Shown here: positions 5,241 through 5,494 of the stretch, piece after piece
Position numbering within the stretch: position 1 is the stretch's first letter
Layout: the number at the start of each line of letters is the position of its first letter
NCBI GenBank assembly: GCA_944376955.1
Contig: CALWEB010000091.1
Coordinates: forward strand, 1 to 5,494
Direction: 5' to 3'
Length of the DNA: 5,494 nucleotides
From: an uncultured Agathobaculum sp.
GTDB taxonomy: Bacteria; Bacillota; Clostridia; Oscillospirales; Butyricicoccaceae
The notes under the pieces: model-generated
Told to the model about the DNA's origin: nothing
The model's database searches: none
Seen by the model: the letters and a program-made list of their open reading frames with translations, nothing else
Translations under genes and position numbers: made by a program

Positions 5241-5494
5241 TTATATCCAGCCGAAATGCTTGCAGGCGTTCCACAGCCCGTCCCGATCGACCGGGTCGGT
5301 CACATAGTCGGCCATGCGCTTGAGCTCGTCGCGCGCATTGCCCATCGCAACCGAAAACCAGCCCTGACCGAACATACAGACGTCGTTCGTGCCGTCGCCG
5401 AACACAATGGCATCCTCGTCCGCTGCTCCCAGGATATCCAGCATGCGCCGGATACCCTGCTGTTTTTCGGTCGGCTCAATGAACAGCACATCCC
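5241..5494 (-). CDS. Cof-type HAD-superfamily phosphatase, C-terminal end (cut by window edge)
   Basis: Only the last 83 or so codons are visible; the gene starts beyond position 5494. Cof-type HAD enzymes dephosphorylate sugar phosphates, flavin or pyridoxal phosphates and similar small molecules in the cytosol. The visible part holds PTEKQQGIRRML with the motif III lysine (codon 5465-5463). It also has VFGDGTNDVCMF, the motif IV acidic pair that binds Mg2+ (Asp codons at 5396-5394 and 5384-5382), followed by FSVAMGNARDELKRMADYVT, the typical C-terminal block. The protein ends normally after DRDGLWNACKHFGWI with TAA at 5243-5241. That stop codon is part of the ribosome-binding site of tatD. 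The nucleophile motif and the cap domain are outside the window, so the substrate cannot be guessed. Confidence 0.92.
   Translation of the reverse strand, partial: DVLFIEPTEKQQGIRRMLDILGAADEDAIVFGDGTNDVCMFGQGWFSVAMGNARDELKRMADYVTDPVDRDGLWNACKHFGWI

Overview
The window reads almost entirely from the minus strand. It holds five complete genes and two genes cut by the window edges. The genes are GC-rich, the spacers are short and AT-rich, the ribosome-binding sites are AGGAG-type, and the order is pgk-tpiA-gpmI. This, together with DegV, TrmL and a possible Rex operator, suggests the chromosome of an anaerobic Firmicute of class Clostridia. An Oscillospirales/Butyricicoccus-like gut bacterium is my guess; that rank is inference from style, not a database match.

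In the direction of transcription (right to left) there are three blocks. (1) Positions 5494-4387: the C-terminal end of a Cof-type HAD phosphatase, then tatD (metal-dependent nuclease/hydrolase), closed by a strong rho-independent terminator. (2) Positions 4337-2875: a near-consensus sigma-A promoter drives trmL (tRNA wobble 2'-O-methyltransferase), followed 16 bp later by a DegV-family fatty-acid-binding protein. (3) Positions 2860-1: an AT-rich 220-bp control region, then lower-glycolysis genes pgk, tpiA and gpmI (cut at the window start). I see no terminator between degV and pgk, so some readthrough into the glycolytic genes is possible, but pgk has its own promoter (TTGCGA-17-TATAAT).

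The glycolytic genes encode three steps around the triose phosphates: TpiA interconverts DHAP and GAP, Pgk makes ATP and 3-phosphoglycerate, and GpmI makes 2-phosphoglycerate. No gap gene adjoins them. The control region holds an 18-bp near-palindrome resembling the operator of the NADH/NAD+-sensing repressor Rex, plus an inverted repeat that touches the -35 box. The gaps between pgk, tpiA and gpmI are about 110 bp each and carry tandem hairpins without T-tracts.

The most unusual item is GpmI. Its catalytic core is preceded by a roughly 79-residue Ala/Lys-rich, histone-H1-like low-complexity extension. It cannot be explained away as a wrong start, because no ATG, GTG or TTG lies in frame between residue 49 and the core. 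No spacer exceeds 300 bp, and I see no RNA genes, mobile elements or CRISPR arrays.
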